A stretch of 64,000 nucleotides of DNA. Source: Malaya genurostris. Lineage: Eukaryota; Arthropoda; Insecta; Diptera; Culicidae. Numbering within the stretch: position 1 is the stretch's first letter; each line of letters opens with the position of its first letter. Below, one piece after another: positions 1 to 11,239 of this stretch. Location: contig NC_080572.1 of NCBI RefSeq assembly GCF_030247185.1, forward strand, positions 11,487,007 to 11,551,006, in the 5' to 3' direction. Under the pieces are notes generated by a model that was not told the origin of the DNA, searched no databases, and was given only the letters and a program-made list of their open reading frames with translations. A program made the position numbers and the translations under genes.

Positions 1-2276
1 CGATTCCCCCGTCTAATGGGAGTCGTAACGGCCAACTGACACCTGTAACGAATGTTATTCCGTGCAAGCAAGTGGGAATCGTCAATACACTCAGCTAAGG
101 AATCGAAATATGTAGTCATATGTTGCACTCATGCTTCTCTCGCTACAAGAATGAACGTAAAGTTAGTTTTACGCGCTTCGGAAATTGTGGGGAAGAACAG
201 ATGATACGGGATAGATGGATGCCTGTACGGTTGTCGTCTAGGTTTGTCTCAAACCCAGTATGTACTTTGAATTATTACAGCAAGGGTGAGATGAACCAAA
301 TTCGTTCACGTCTCTTTTCGGCTTTTCGGAAAAAGTTGCGTTGTGTTATGATGATGACCTTGGCGAATTGCACACCGATATCATAATGTTTTCTGCTGAT
401 TGTCAAATGAGAGTTGCTTAGGAAATAGTTTTGGGGATTGATATCAATACACCGGGGTGGCAAAACAATCAGTGGGACCATTTCTCTTGACTTTCGGTGA
501 TGAAGTTGAGTTATGAGTTGCCGTTAAACCGTTGTCCCCAAACGATGAGGCACGGCCTGTCATATTTTGCCCTAGGCTCAAATTATCTCAGATATGCCAC
601 TGTGGGAAGATACGCTAAAAAAACGCGGATAAAAATTCCCGAGCGGAAATCACAACGACTTTTTAGATATGACATATATAAAATAATATCGAAAAAAATG
701 TGTGTTGCTAATGTTCTCTGGTATGCGTGGGCCGATCTCAAAATGATTTTTTTTTGTTCGAAAGGTGACGTTTATGCGGTAGTTTTAGGCTATAGTACAT
801 AAGGAAAATTATTCGGGAAAGTAGAGAAAATCTAGAAAATTGGTTCGTTTAGAAATGGAAATTTTCCACTCAATAAATGCTAGATCTCCGATCGGGTTGC
901 TGCCCGCTGGAGAGCAAAATATGAATACTAGATTATTAATAAAACCGTTTGGCGCCAAACGAGCTGATTTGTGCAATAATTTCACTGAGCCTACTTGATT
1001 CACGTGTTTCTTTATTTCGAATCACATGTTCAATTAAGTTAGGGCACCAGATGAACAGCATACAGGTTTCCATTTTCCGATATATAAATTTGGGTTCAAT
1101 GCCGTGAAGTCAAATTATAAAACGACTATAAGAATTGATTTTATGATTTGTTGTTTTACTAAAACTCCTGAAATGTGAATCTTATCTTCTTGATAGATAT
1201 AATTATTGCTGTCACAATGCACTGAGACAACAGGATTGAGGTTTACTGCCACTTCAAATTACGACCGTTAACTTAAACACCAAAACTGTTCGGCTCTCTA
1301 CTTTTTGGAACAATTCCATTCGAATTAGAAGGAAATTTTTTCGGCTTAAATTTTTCATAAGCATTTCCCATGCTATGCCTTTGAAGGATTTATTGGACGA
1401 GATTTTGTGTAATTTTTTCTCGAAACGACCTAAAAACTTCGTCAATTGCTTCGAATTGAAAGTTCGGTTATTTATTTGAGTCCAAACGTTTTCAACTGGC
1501 CCATACGCAATTCGAATTATATCAACCCAAAGGACTTCGAAATATTAAATTATTTGTATTTGAGTGGCTATGAGCAGTTTCGTCCAATGTACTCGAACCA
1601 TCCCGTTTGCCTCCTGTTTTTAAATTACATCGATTGAACCGAGATTTGGGAACTCATCGACATGTTTTACACTCTCTTGCTCATAAACCGTCAAACGGAT
1701 TTTGGTTGTATTTCGCTTGAATCATTTGGGACTTTTAAGAGCAGGAAAAAACAGCTTTAAAGTGCGAAGTGTACGTGTGTGTCTGATTTGGGGAAAAATG
1801 GGGGATATCGAATCGAAAACAATTGTCAGATGATTCATTTTTACGGAACATTCTACTATTCTACTTCACTGATCGCGAGCAATCATTAGGGTCGTTCGAT
1901 TATTCTAACTTAAGAGTATTCGAAATAATTTCAAGTTATGAGTTGTGTAAAATTAACCATGACAGCTACAGGTACAGAAATAAAAGGAACAAGTACAGAA
2001 GCTAAGTTCAGAAAAAAGAAGGTACAGGAACAAGTGCATAAAGTACAAAAGCAAGTACAGAAATTAGGGAAACAAGTATATGAAGTACTGGCACAATACG
2101 TATTACTGTTTTTGAATTAGTTGATTTTAGCAACAAAATTTCCAAAATAACTATTAAATTAGTTAAAATTGAGAATTCACTTTGCTGGAAAAAACTCTTA
2201 TTTTTAGAGAATGTGTTTAGTTGGCGAATATTCTGGACACAAATCAGCAATATTTCAATCCAACACTAAATTCTTA
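1..2276. other. AT-rich DNA with no supported gene
   Basis: Only short, overlapping ORFs with no recognisable domain occur here, and both strands are frequently stopped. No tandem array or transposase motif was seen. The segment near 1,970-2,080 is rich in AAGTACAGAA-like words, which look like a decayed short tandem. Confidence 0.5.
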
Positions 2277-2280
2277 TTAA

Positions 2281-3782
2281 CACTCCAAATACCAAGCCTG
2301 AAAAAAAGTTGAAACTTCGAGCTGTCATAGCTCAGCTGTTTTTCAACGAATCTCAATAAATTTTACACCCTCGAATTTCGTGAAGCTCGTAGATTAATTC
2401 AAAAACAGTTTTTTTTCACACGCAAAATATGCCCTATCTGCTTTCCTATTTTCTTTCCTTTGGCATAATTGTTGCATAGAAAATATTGAACACTTTAGCT
2501 TTACCGAGTCATAACTTTGTCGTTAGTCAACCGATTTTCGAAATTTGTTCACCATTGGAAAGGTACAACTGAATTTTCAAAGGAATTTGTTGATGAGGGT
2601 CTGAGACTTAAGTTAATTTTAGTAAAGGGATCCATGACCCAAAATAGTTTGGGAACCACTGTGCAATGCAATATAACTCGGAAATTTTAAAATTTCCGAT
2701 CTTCTACCTATTTTTTGAGATTCTATGGCAAACCTAAATCAAAATCAGAACTTGAGTAGTTATCCATTGCGTTTGGGTTGTGCACAAAAATTGTTCAAAT
2801 CTTTTATCTAATACAAAAATATTATTATTTTTAGAGTACATTTACCGAAATTTTTAAGATTGTGAATGAAATCCAAGTTTCAGATTTCTTGTAAATTTTG
2901 TTCATAATAAATTTCCAACTAAAATAATAAAAACATATACGCCATAAAATTTAAAAGTTTTGTTTTGATTTTGTTTGGCAAAATTTTCCCAATCAAAATG
3001 TATTTGTACCAAATTTCTTTAGATTCTTTGAGCGGATATATAATTTTGTTCATCAATACATTGTTTCTGGTAATGATTCCAATATTTTCGAGCAGAAAAA
3101 TGTACATGTCATCGCTTTAATTTTTGAGTTATATACAAACATGTGAGAAAAATGAAAAAATCATATATATTTATAGATTTATCGATTTTTTAAGGTTTTC
3201 TTTTGATAGTGCAAGAATGGCAGTTGGGCGAAAATTGTAGCTAGTATCACTAGCAATCGTATGATGTGTAAAAATATATCGGTTATCGCTTTGAATTTCG
3301 AGATACTTACGATAATTGTAAAAAGTCTCACCTTTTCTGAGGTCATCTATCTACAGTTTTCATTATTACTTTGGGTAGGCAACCCTATTTTTCGGTTTGT
3401 TACAGTGCATTTTATTTCTGGAAGTTGTACCTTTCCAATGGTGAACTAATTTCGTAAATCGGTTGACTAGTAACAAAGTTATGACTAGAGTTCTCAATAT
3501 CCTATTCGCGATGCAGGTGCCGCATGAATGCAGATAGGGCATATTTTGAGCTTGAAAAAAAAAACTTGGAAAGGGAAAAATCAGATTTTCATTAGTTTGT
3601 CCTAAACGATCGTCAATAATGATATACTTAAAATAATCTACAGACTTCACAAAATTCGAGGGTGAAAAATTTATCGAAATTGGTCAAGTAACAACTGAGC
3701 TATGAAAGCGCAAAGTTACCGTTCCAACTTTTTTTGAGGCTTAGTGTTCCGCGTAACTTTTTTAGGCTTGGTATTAGGAGTG
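2281..3782. mobile_element. TTAA-flanked element with long terminal inverted repeats (MITE-like)
   Basis: The two ends match in inverted orientation. The left end begins CACTCCAAATACCAAGCCT and the right end, read on the minus strand, begins CACTCCTAATACCAAGCCT. TTAA stands immediately outside both ends (2277-2280 and 3783-3786), as expected for a target duplication. Inside, similarity continues inverted for roughly 300-350 bp on each side, including the words around 2330-2600 and 3420-3740 (for example ACCCTCGAATTT and GCCCTATCTGC). The right arm carries an extra copy of about 28 bp near its tip. No transposase ORF is present, so it is non-autonomous. TTAA targeting is known for piggyBac relatives and some mosquito MITEs; which superfamily mobilised this one is not shown. 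Confidence 0.7.
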
Positions 3783-3786
3783 TTAA

Positions 3787-4892
3787 CAACTAATAATGTG
3801 ACTGAAACCAGAAAATTTGTCTCTATTTATCTGTCATCATTGTTGAAGGACAGCACAAAGAAAACAAAAATGAAATCTATTAAAAATCTTAAAAGGACAG
3901 TCTTATTGAAACAGCTTGCAAATTGTTTTGATGTTTTTCGCATGTGTTACGATATATCCATTTTAAATTTCTAAATATCGGTTAAAATGCCGAAAACCGT
4001 TAGTGGAAATTTATTTATTCAAAAATTGTGCGCATTTGAAGCGATTGTGCGTTATAATGTTTTTACGTGGAATAGTGAAGTGAGTTTCGAATGTTGCACT
4101 CTAATTGTATATTTCAAATGAAGTTTTTTGTATTTTCCAACCTTCCGGGCTACGCTGTCCGGTGTACTACTTGTATTCGGTTTTTGTTTTCCGAGTGCTC
4201 AAAGTTTTCAGTGAGACAGTCGATTTCGCGAAGTCGAATGAAGAAAACAGCGATTTAGAAGAAACATTCTTAAAAAGAAGTTTATGTAACGCTTATGTAT
4301 TTTTCACCAATACAACACCGTAATATAAAAAAGACTACCGCGATTGTAATTTTTTTCGGTTGTAGTGAACCATCTAGTGGCTAATAGTTAATACGGTGTT
4401 AACGTTTTTTCGGTGACAGAGCGTCATATAGCTGCAAATTGCAGAAGCCAATTCATCCATTTATGTTGGTTGAAAACAACGTTTTATTTCTCTAATTCAG
4501 CTAAAAAAATTAGTTGAATGGAAATGAAGAGTGCCTTAGCTAAGAAATGACAGCACGTTTAATGGGTGAATTCAACTAAAAAAATAGCCATTTCAACAAA
4601 TATTTTATTATTATTAAGGGAACTAGAATTAGAAAATCTAAATTAGCAAAAGTAAGATTTTTTTAGTTGTTTCAAAAAATAACTAATTAAAATCAGAAAA
4701 TCAACTAATCTTTTCGTCAAAATGCTGATTTCGGTCTTTCAGTGTCTAAATAATCAGGAGAACGTCCCACTTGTGTAAAATTGTAGAATCATAGAAGTTA
4801 GAACAATAATTGAGAAATACTAAATAAATCATAACTCATCTGCTCAATTAGAATCCCCGCCAAACCCAATTTAGGTAGTTTTATTCAAAATA
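3787..4892. other. Unassigned AT-rich stretch
   Basis: No coding region is supported. Positions 4,480-4,720 are rich in words based on TTAGTTGA and TCAACTAA in both orientations, suggesting an old inverted-repeat element whose ends I could not fix. Confidence 0.4.
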
Positions 4893-4899
4893 TTGAACC

Positions 4900-6085
4900 T
4901 TGACATCTTCTGCGTCCACAAACTCAACAGAATCGAACAGCCTTGCTATCCAATGGAATGTCAATGGACTCCGGAATTCTTTGGCGGACCTTCAACGCCT
5001 GATATCTCTATTGAATCCCGTAGTAATTGCCTTGCAAGAGAGTCGCCTCTGTCGCAATATCGACCCGTCTTCTTGGTTTTACTTACACTTCCACATTGAT
5101 ACCGAACTGGTTGCGATAGCCAGCACAATTGAACTTCCGATCACGTGCACTGTAGTGTCAGTTTACGCCCCCAACGTTGAAAGGGATGTAGGCAGAAAGT
5201 TGCAAGATCTTCTCAAACAACTCCTCTCACCCTTCCTGGTTCTAGGCGATTTCAATGCACACAACACTGCATGGGGCTCCCAAAAGAACAACCGCCGAAG
5301 AGTAGAAATCCTCGAGGCAATTGAGAATTGCAACGCCGTTATTCTTAACGACGGTAGTCCCACATTTTTCAGGGGCAGCTACAAATCATCAATTGACCTC
5401 ACCATCGCCTCCCAATCCCTTGTCAGGGCATGTGGTTGGTCCACATGGAATGATCTTAGCAATAGCGATCATCTGCCAATCATTATCTCCCACGATAAGC
5501 GTCCTCCCCAGACCATGCGCCAACGTAACTGGGTTTATTATAGAGCCGACTGGAAAGGCTACGAGACAGCTATCGAAAACCTGATCAGATCTAGCGCTGA
5601 TCTCTTCCCGGATATGTTGGAAAACACCATTTTTCTAGCGGCTCGTAGCCACATTCCGCGCACCAGGCCCCGTAAGAGAGGCCAGAGCCAAGGAATTTCG
5701 GCGACTCAGGAACATCGCCAGGAAAACCATAGCAAATGCTAAGGTCCAAAGTTGAGAAAGCTTTTTAGGAGGCATTTCTTCAGACTCCTCAACAGCTGAG
5801 CTGTGGAGAAGAGTCAACGCATTGAATGGCAAGCGACGCCGAAAGGGATTCTCTTTAGAGATGAATGGGTCACTTACTTCCGATCCACTACAAATTGCCA
5901 ACCATCTCGGTAAATTTCTCGAGTCCTTGTCGGCTGATTCAGCAATACCCACTGCGTTCACCAATCGTTTTCGGAACGCAACACTGACCCCAATATCACC
6001 ACCACTGGACTCTGGTGAAGCCTACAATAAACCATTTACTGTCGAATGTTCAATTCAATGCCTACAATAAACCATTTACTGTCGA
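4900..6085 (+). pseudogene. Non-LTR retrotransposon ORF2 fragment: apurinic-type endonuclease plus linker (I/Jockey group)
   Basis: The translation opens with a typical LINE endonuclease start (QWNVNGLRNSLADLQ, then ALQESRL, residues about 17-50). It continues with VSVYAPN, the catalytic LGDFNAHNTAWGS block, SSIDLTIAS and the SDHLPI histidine block, so the key Asp, Asn and His residues are visible. Between residues about 65 and 70 the usual glycine-rich segment (GGVAI type) is absent, which indicates an internal deletion. After about 5,680 the frame shifts and another deletion joins the endonuclease to the linker that normally leads into reverse transcriptase (VNALNGKRRRKGFSLEMNG at 5,811-5,867). 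A stop lies near 5,748. The element ends abruptly just before the RT fingers, so RT and 3' tail are missing. Of this family the endonuclease would nick target DNA; this copy is dead. The clade call (I or Jockey like) is inference from motif style. Confidence 0.85.
6021..6085. repeat. 25-bp direct duplication at the 3' break of the non-LTR fragment
   Basis: The same 25 bases (starting CCTACAATAAACC, encoding the AYNKPFTV stretch) occur at 6021-6045 and 6061-6085, offset by 40 bp. It marks the exact end of the retroelement homology and may have arisen by template slippage during an aborted insertion or by local repair. Confidence 0.85.
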
Positions 6086-6141
6086 TGTTCGATGTACGCG
6101 CTATTGTGTCTGTTTGGCGTTTTAGAGTGACTAAATCAAGA

Positions 6142-6213
6142 CTCAGAGTGGCGAAATGGTAGCGCGTATGCACGGAATGCATAAGAACGCAGGTTCGAGT
6201 CCTGTCTCTGAGC
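6142..6213 (+). tRNA. tRNA-like cloverleaf (GGA in the anticodon position), possible pseudogene or SINE head
   Basis: A complete 72-73 nt cloverleaf can be drawn. The acceptor stem 6142-6148 pairs perfectly with 6206-6212. The D stem is 6151-6153 with 6163-6165. The anticodon stem 6167-6171 pairs perfectly with 6179-6183 around a 7-nt loop (ACGGAAT). The variable loop is 5 nt, and the T stem 6189-6193 pairs with 6201-6205 around TTCGAGT. Both internal Pol III promoters match consensus: A box TGGCGAAATGG at 6149-6159 and B box GGTTCGAGTCC at 6192-6202. A T5 run at 6219-6223 could terminate Pol III. Against a working tRNA, position 33 is C rather than the near-universal U, and a GGA (Ser) anticodon should go with a long variable arm. 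A tRNA-derived SINE head or tRNA pseudogene is the likelier reading. Confidence 0.6.
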
Positions 6214-6353
6214 GTATCTTTTTCCAAAAATTCATCTTTTCTGTTAGTTTTTCATTCGTTTGGCTTCTTCAATATATGTTTCCGCTCACTCATTGCAAAA
6301 ACTGTCATTTTCTTGTTCGGCATAGGAGGCTTGGCGCCATGCATAAAAACGCC

Positions 6354-6758
6354 GGAAATTTCATGTACTCCCCCCTATGGTGCTTTTTCAAGATCGAAAA
6401 TTTTCAAACCTTAACCGCCGGGCAGCACCCCTTAAGCATGTCCGATTTAGCTCAAATTTTGCATGAGGATATTTTTCGATGTGCTTAAACTTTTGAGCAC
6501 TAGCGCTTTACGAAATTAGAGGTGATCTCAAAATATTTTCACCCTTATATGTATAAGAGCGGTAGAAATCAACGTGTTTTTTTCGGTTATGTCACTTATA
6601 CCATCATATCTCTGGGACCAAAAGTCACAGCCATTTGATCTTTGAACTTGATCAATGGCCCGACAGTAGCTTTTAAACGAGCTCAAGTTTGTTAAAATCG
6701 GTGCAGCCTTCTCTGAGAAAATTGAGCGCGTTCAAATATCTTCGAAAAATGCACACAC

Positions 6759-6844
<86 letters not shown>

Positions 6845-6966
6845 CACAGACATTTTCCGATCTCGTCGAACTGAGTCGAATGGTATATAACACTATGGGT
6901 CTCCGAGGCTTCGTTCGAAAGTCGGTTTTTCCAGCAATTCTAATACCTATAGAGAAAGGCAAAAAA
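6354..6966 (+). repeat. Truncated copy of the 168-bp-subunit interspersed repeat
   Basis: From GGAAATTTCATGTACTCC to the terminal AGAGAAAGGCAAAA this is the same sequence as the right-hand parts of 43128-44519 and 44520-45589. It has lost the left arm of the 326-bp palindrome and carries a single 168-bp subunit (about 6582-6749) followed by a CA microsatellite. ORFs in it are CA-repeat artefacts. Confidence 0.85.
6752..6843. repeat. (CA)n microsatellite
   Basis: About 45 dinucleotide units with one CG interruption near the start. It occupies the same internal position as the CA tracts in the two sister copies at 44.3 and 45.4 kb, so it is an inherited part of the repeat that has since changed length. 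Confidence 0.98.
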
Positions 6967-7553
6967 CAATAATAATAATAATTTATACTATTCTCATCCA
7001 GTGAAACAAAATATGTTAATTAGTAGGACATACCATTACAAAAAGACTTAACTTCGACACTTCTTCCTACAAGTACTTCATACACTCAATAATTGTAATT
7101 CTGTGCGAGCATGTTGTTTCGAGAACCCCTACAGCAGGCCTACCGTTGAAGTGCAACCACCCCAGCTGCAGCACACAGCAGGCGAGGATACTTCCACTGT
7201 GTTCACTCGAGCGCGAAGTTTTCGGCAACCTGAGCGAAGGGTCGTTCTCTTGTTTACTTGCTTCGATGCTTGCTAGCTTGTTTGCTTGCTTATCATCTTC
7301 AACCCCCAAAACCGTCAAGTAGTCCGTGTCCAAGTCCATCGTCAGTCTAATGTCTGGCAATCGAACGGTGAGCGGTGCTGTGAGAGCTAACGCAACAAAA
7401 TAGAAGAGTTCCCATCGTTCAGGTTACGGTAGAGCATGTTTCGGTTTTTCGTCGGTTTTTCCCTGTCGCTAACCTGTACATTAATGGGGCCCGAACGAGT
7501 CGGTGAGCGAGCGAATGAAGCAGTTGGTGTCCCGTTGAGTCGCAGCGACCAGT

Positions 7554-7735
7554 TCAGTTCATTTTCAACGGTCGATTCTAGCGAAAGCCAAAACGATACC
7601 GAGTAGCTACCGTGTTGGAGCGCTGATTCGATCCCGAATATTCCTGCAGCAGCAGTGCGAAATCAGCGAACGTAAGACCGCACCGAGTCAGTCCAAGCAA
7701 GCAAGTGAATGAGCAAACGTGCGTGGTACGGTCTG
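7554..7735 (+). promoter_or_regulatory. Candidate core promoter and first exon ending in a splice-donor-like site
   Basis: TCAGTTC at 7554-7560 fits the arthropod initiator, with A at 7556. About 180 bp downstream, GGTCTG|GTGAGTG (donor at 7736) is a near-ideal 5' splice site. An ATG at 7709 opens a short frame reaching the donor. No TATA box or convincing downstream promoter element accompanies the initiator, so this is a hypothesis. Confidence 0.25.
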
Positions 7736-8536
7736 GTGAGTGTCTGTGTGTCTGTGTGCAGAAAATCTTGTCTCTCAATCGGTCGAGAGCAGCGGAGAAA
7801 ATGTGAAAATCGGAAAAGCAGTTTTTCCGACCCCGACAGTTGTGACGGTGGGAAATACTTCTCCGCGCTCGGCGGTCAGTCAGTCAGTGTCAGTTGGTCT
7901 CGCGGTGAACGTGCGGCAAGGTTGAAAGGTGCTCTTCGTTTAACAGATTTATTTCGTGACAGTGTTGTGTGGCTTCGCAGAAGCAAATAAGAAGTAGAAG
8001 AAAATTTAGAGCATGGTTTAGACGAATCCGAGAGATTAGCATAAAGTAAAGCGAAAAAAAAAATCCCCAAAAAAGTGAGAATTAGCATTTTCCTTCATGC
8101 CCATTTGGCACCCGGAGCGAGGATACTTTTTTTGTTTCTTCTTCTTCTTCTTCCTCTTGCTTGATGAAGAGGAAAAACGGCTGGAGCTATTTGAGCGCTG
8201 ATGTAATTTTTCGTATTTTTTTTCTATTTTGCTTCGCTCAACCGTCGGAATCTTAGTGAACCAAAGAAAAGTGTATGAATTTAGCCGAGATTTGCCCGAT
8301 CGCCCGACTGGGTTTGGTTAGACATTCGCAGCGATGAAGGGAAATGTGAAAAGCGCAAAATTTCCCGTGTATGTTGACTGGCTGGCTGACTGACTCGGGG
8401 AAAAGCAGCCTCTGTGTGTGATGAATTTTTGATGCTCATAAAATCAATATTGTGAGAGGCGAGAGATCCAGCAGTTTCGAAAATTGATTTTCATCTCAAA
8501 TGCTCGGACCGGACTAGCAGCAAGGGCCACAGAGAA

Positions 8537-8665
8537 ATGTGTCCGATGATGGCCATGCACCAGCAACAGCATCGGATGAACTTTGCCAACAAGAAGAAGA
8601 ACAACACACAAAAATTGTGTCGATTACCTTTCATCTCCCGTGTCCGTGTGTGCGTGTTTGCATGA
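8537..8665 (+). CDS. Short ORF with Met/His/Gln/Asn/Lys-rich composition, possible first coding exon
   Basis: The frame begins at ATG 8537 with G at -3 (a fair Kozak context) and reads MCPMMAMHQQQHRMNF then ANKKKNNTQKL before stopping at 8663-8665 (42 codons). The low-complexity, hydrophilic composition resembles N-terminal segments of insect regulatory proteins, and it lies at the end of the leader-like block. No domain is recognisable, and no clear donor was found inside it. It could equally be a chance ORF. Confidence 0.2.
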   Translation: MCPMMAMHQQQHRMNFANKKKNNTQKLCRLPFISRVRVCVFA

Positions 8666-9100
8666 CATTCTTTTGAGTCACAATGGAAACAAGAAGGAAA
8701 ATGCTATGCTGGGAGCAATTTTCCCTCGGTTCATTGTTCTCATCCGTGCCGAAGCAATAGAAAATGCAGTTATTTCGAAAACACCAGCAGACTCATCTCT
8801 GGAGAGGCAAAAGTGGCAATTTCGAGAAAGATGTCCTGCTCTTTTCCATCTCTCTGTGCTGTGGCATCCTCGCCGTCAACCTTTCTCAATCCTTTCCGAT
8901 TTCCCCTGATCACTAGTGCGCGCCAAATCCCATGTACGCCGAACAAACTCTGGCCCGCAACAGTCGGCAATCGGCGGACAGAGCAATCGACCTTAGGAGA
9001 AGACCGAGTGTAGCGCAGCAAGCCGTGGGAATTTCGGACGAAAGACAAGAAACACCGTACACTGGGGTTACTTTGGCTGGCGAATGGTACGCAGTGGTAT

Positions 9101-11235
9101 GAATAATTTAGTATTTTTTTCACAGTGCTCCGAAACGGGATGATGATAGTTGACCAAACCGAAGGTTCGATGACTAGAGCTCATTGAATGGGATCTGAAA
9201 TACGGAGTCCTGTCGTTTAGTTGTAGAGTGGTCTGGAATGGTCCACGGAGGGTGGCTCGTGTTGGGTTGTGATAAGAAGCAGCTCGACAAGTAGATTATC
9301 GGTGAACTGTTAACAACTTACATACATAGTTGTTGAAAATAGACGAGGGGCGGCAACGGGATGAAAGTCGGAACTGGATTCGATAATGTCTCACGATGGG
9401 TTGATTGTGTACGCACTCGGGGTTTCGAAATTTTCCGAAACTATTCCAATAAAGCGATTATTTCATAACAGCCGCTGGGAGTTTAACTTTATCATGTTTG
9501 GCAGACTGTTGCAAATATGCTTTCTGTCGGTCGGGCTGGATCAGTTTAGGCTATGATCATTTTGGGATAATTACATTATTTGCTGAATGTTCAATTAAAA
9601 ACATTTAATATTTTAGTTCTTGTATAGAAAGGTTAACTCTCGCATAAGGGAATATTAGCTTTTCATCACAAATGAAATCTAAATTAACCTTTTTCGTTTT
9701 TATAGACATGAAATTTCACTCATATTTCATACGAATTGAAAAGTATGGTTTCAAAAAGGAGTGATATAAAAGGTGAGACATAACTGGATGATGTGAGAAC
9801 TGTCAGAGGCATAACTGAATGACGTGAATACGAAAAAACTGACATGCTTTTTCCACACTTCCGAATATTGATAAACGTAGTAGTTGATGGATTTTGTGAA
9901 TTTTGCAAAATTTCAATGCTTTACTTGCATAATTGTATCGGTGTAACTATAAAAGTATATTCGCAAAATTCCGGGACGGGACCACCAGGGACGATCCGTG
10001 ACGTTTTTTCCTCATCGGTGATGACTGAGCTGCCGGCATGTGCATGTATTGGAATGCCGGATCCGGCATAAAATCCATTTGGCTGCCACCGATATTCCTC
10101 GCCGAGTTTTTCACGGTGCCGACGGTGCGAATTTTTCCCGGTGTCGAGCTACAAATTGTATAGCGATTTGAAAGAATATCCACAAATCGAAAGCTGCCAT
10201 CTTAGATTTTAGGAATTCTTGAATTATAAACTATTGATATCCCCTCGTCAAGCGTGGACAAAAAGTATCTATAATTCATGAGAAACTATAAAATATTATT
10301 CACTTGAATACTGATATAATATGCACTTCATAAACTAGATATTTTTAGAGAATATTTTACATGTCACTTGTAATTACATGTAAAAGTGATCTTATTTGAG
10401 TATTATTCAGTTCTTTTATAAAATGATACATATTGAGCATCAGTTAGGTTATAAATTGAATTACTAAATTGATCTTCCTAAACGACATGTATAAATGTTT
10501 TTCCCTTATATTTGTCAATTGAAAATACTCTTGGTTAATAGCCAAACATAGTTTGTGGCTGTTTTACTAGCGAACAAAACGAGTCGTAAACCCACTCTGG
10601 TCAATCATTGAAAATAATCCCTACTTCTATGTGTCGATTCGTCGGTTTGCGGTTGAAATTTTACGCGCCTTATTTTGGCACTGAATCTCCCCTACGCTCG
10701 TTCATACCAAACATCTCAGAAAACTTGAATTTTGAGTTTTTTTTTGTGATTATCTCATACTACTATTACTCATACTATTTCCAGGGATATGCAGAAAAAA
10801 TATTTTGCTGCGTTGAATATAACAAAAGATATTTAAGATTAAGTTCTGCCCATTCTTGTCCAGAACGAATTTTGTAAAGCTGCACAATAGTAAAGTATTC
10901 GCTTAAAAAAAACAGGACCTTTTGAAGAAAATAATGAACAATTTAATCTTAAATATTATCTAACGTTTCCACCCGAATTTTAATTATGCACTCATTAGTT
11001 GAATGTAATGAAAATGTAATTTTTCCCTTTGCTACTCTTGAAAAAAGAGCATTTGTTTCATTTGTTAGTACATAACATAAATGTGATTTTGTTAGTAATT
11101 CTGCTTTTCCTCTACAGCTTTCATAATTATTTACATTTTTTGGGTTTAAGAATTGATGTTTGACAAATGTCTAACATTTTACTGATTTAAACGGATTTTT
11201 TTTCAAATCTTTATACTTACTATGTATTTGCATAT
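9101..11235. other. No supported gene
   Basis: Unique-looking sequence changing to AT-rich DNA after about 9,550. All ORFs are short and featureless. Nothing identifiable as RNA gene or repeat was seen. Confidence 0.45.
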
Positions 11236-11239
11236 TTTG

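Larger units (their letters stand above)
6967..9100. other. Low-repeat block, possible 5' region of a host gene
   Basis: This stretch is less AT-rich than its surroundings and shows no transposon homology. It contains several TCAGT initiator-like words (7554-7560, 7875-7895), a strong donor-like CTG|GTGAGT at 7733-7741, and purine-rich and CTT-rich tracts typical of insect leader regions. Long ORFs on both strands overlap each other and show no domain. I infer a promoter and leader region, but neither a transcript nor a complete coding exon can be shown. Confidence 0.3.

Noticed and set aside
8770..9123. 117-codon minus-strand ORF in the low-repeat block
   Set aside because: It overlaps plus-strand ORFs of similar length, and no domain, start context or splice signal supports it.
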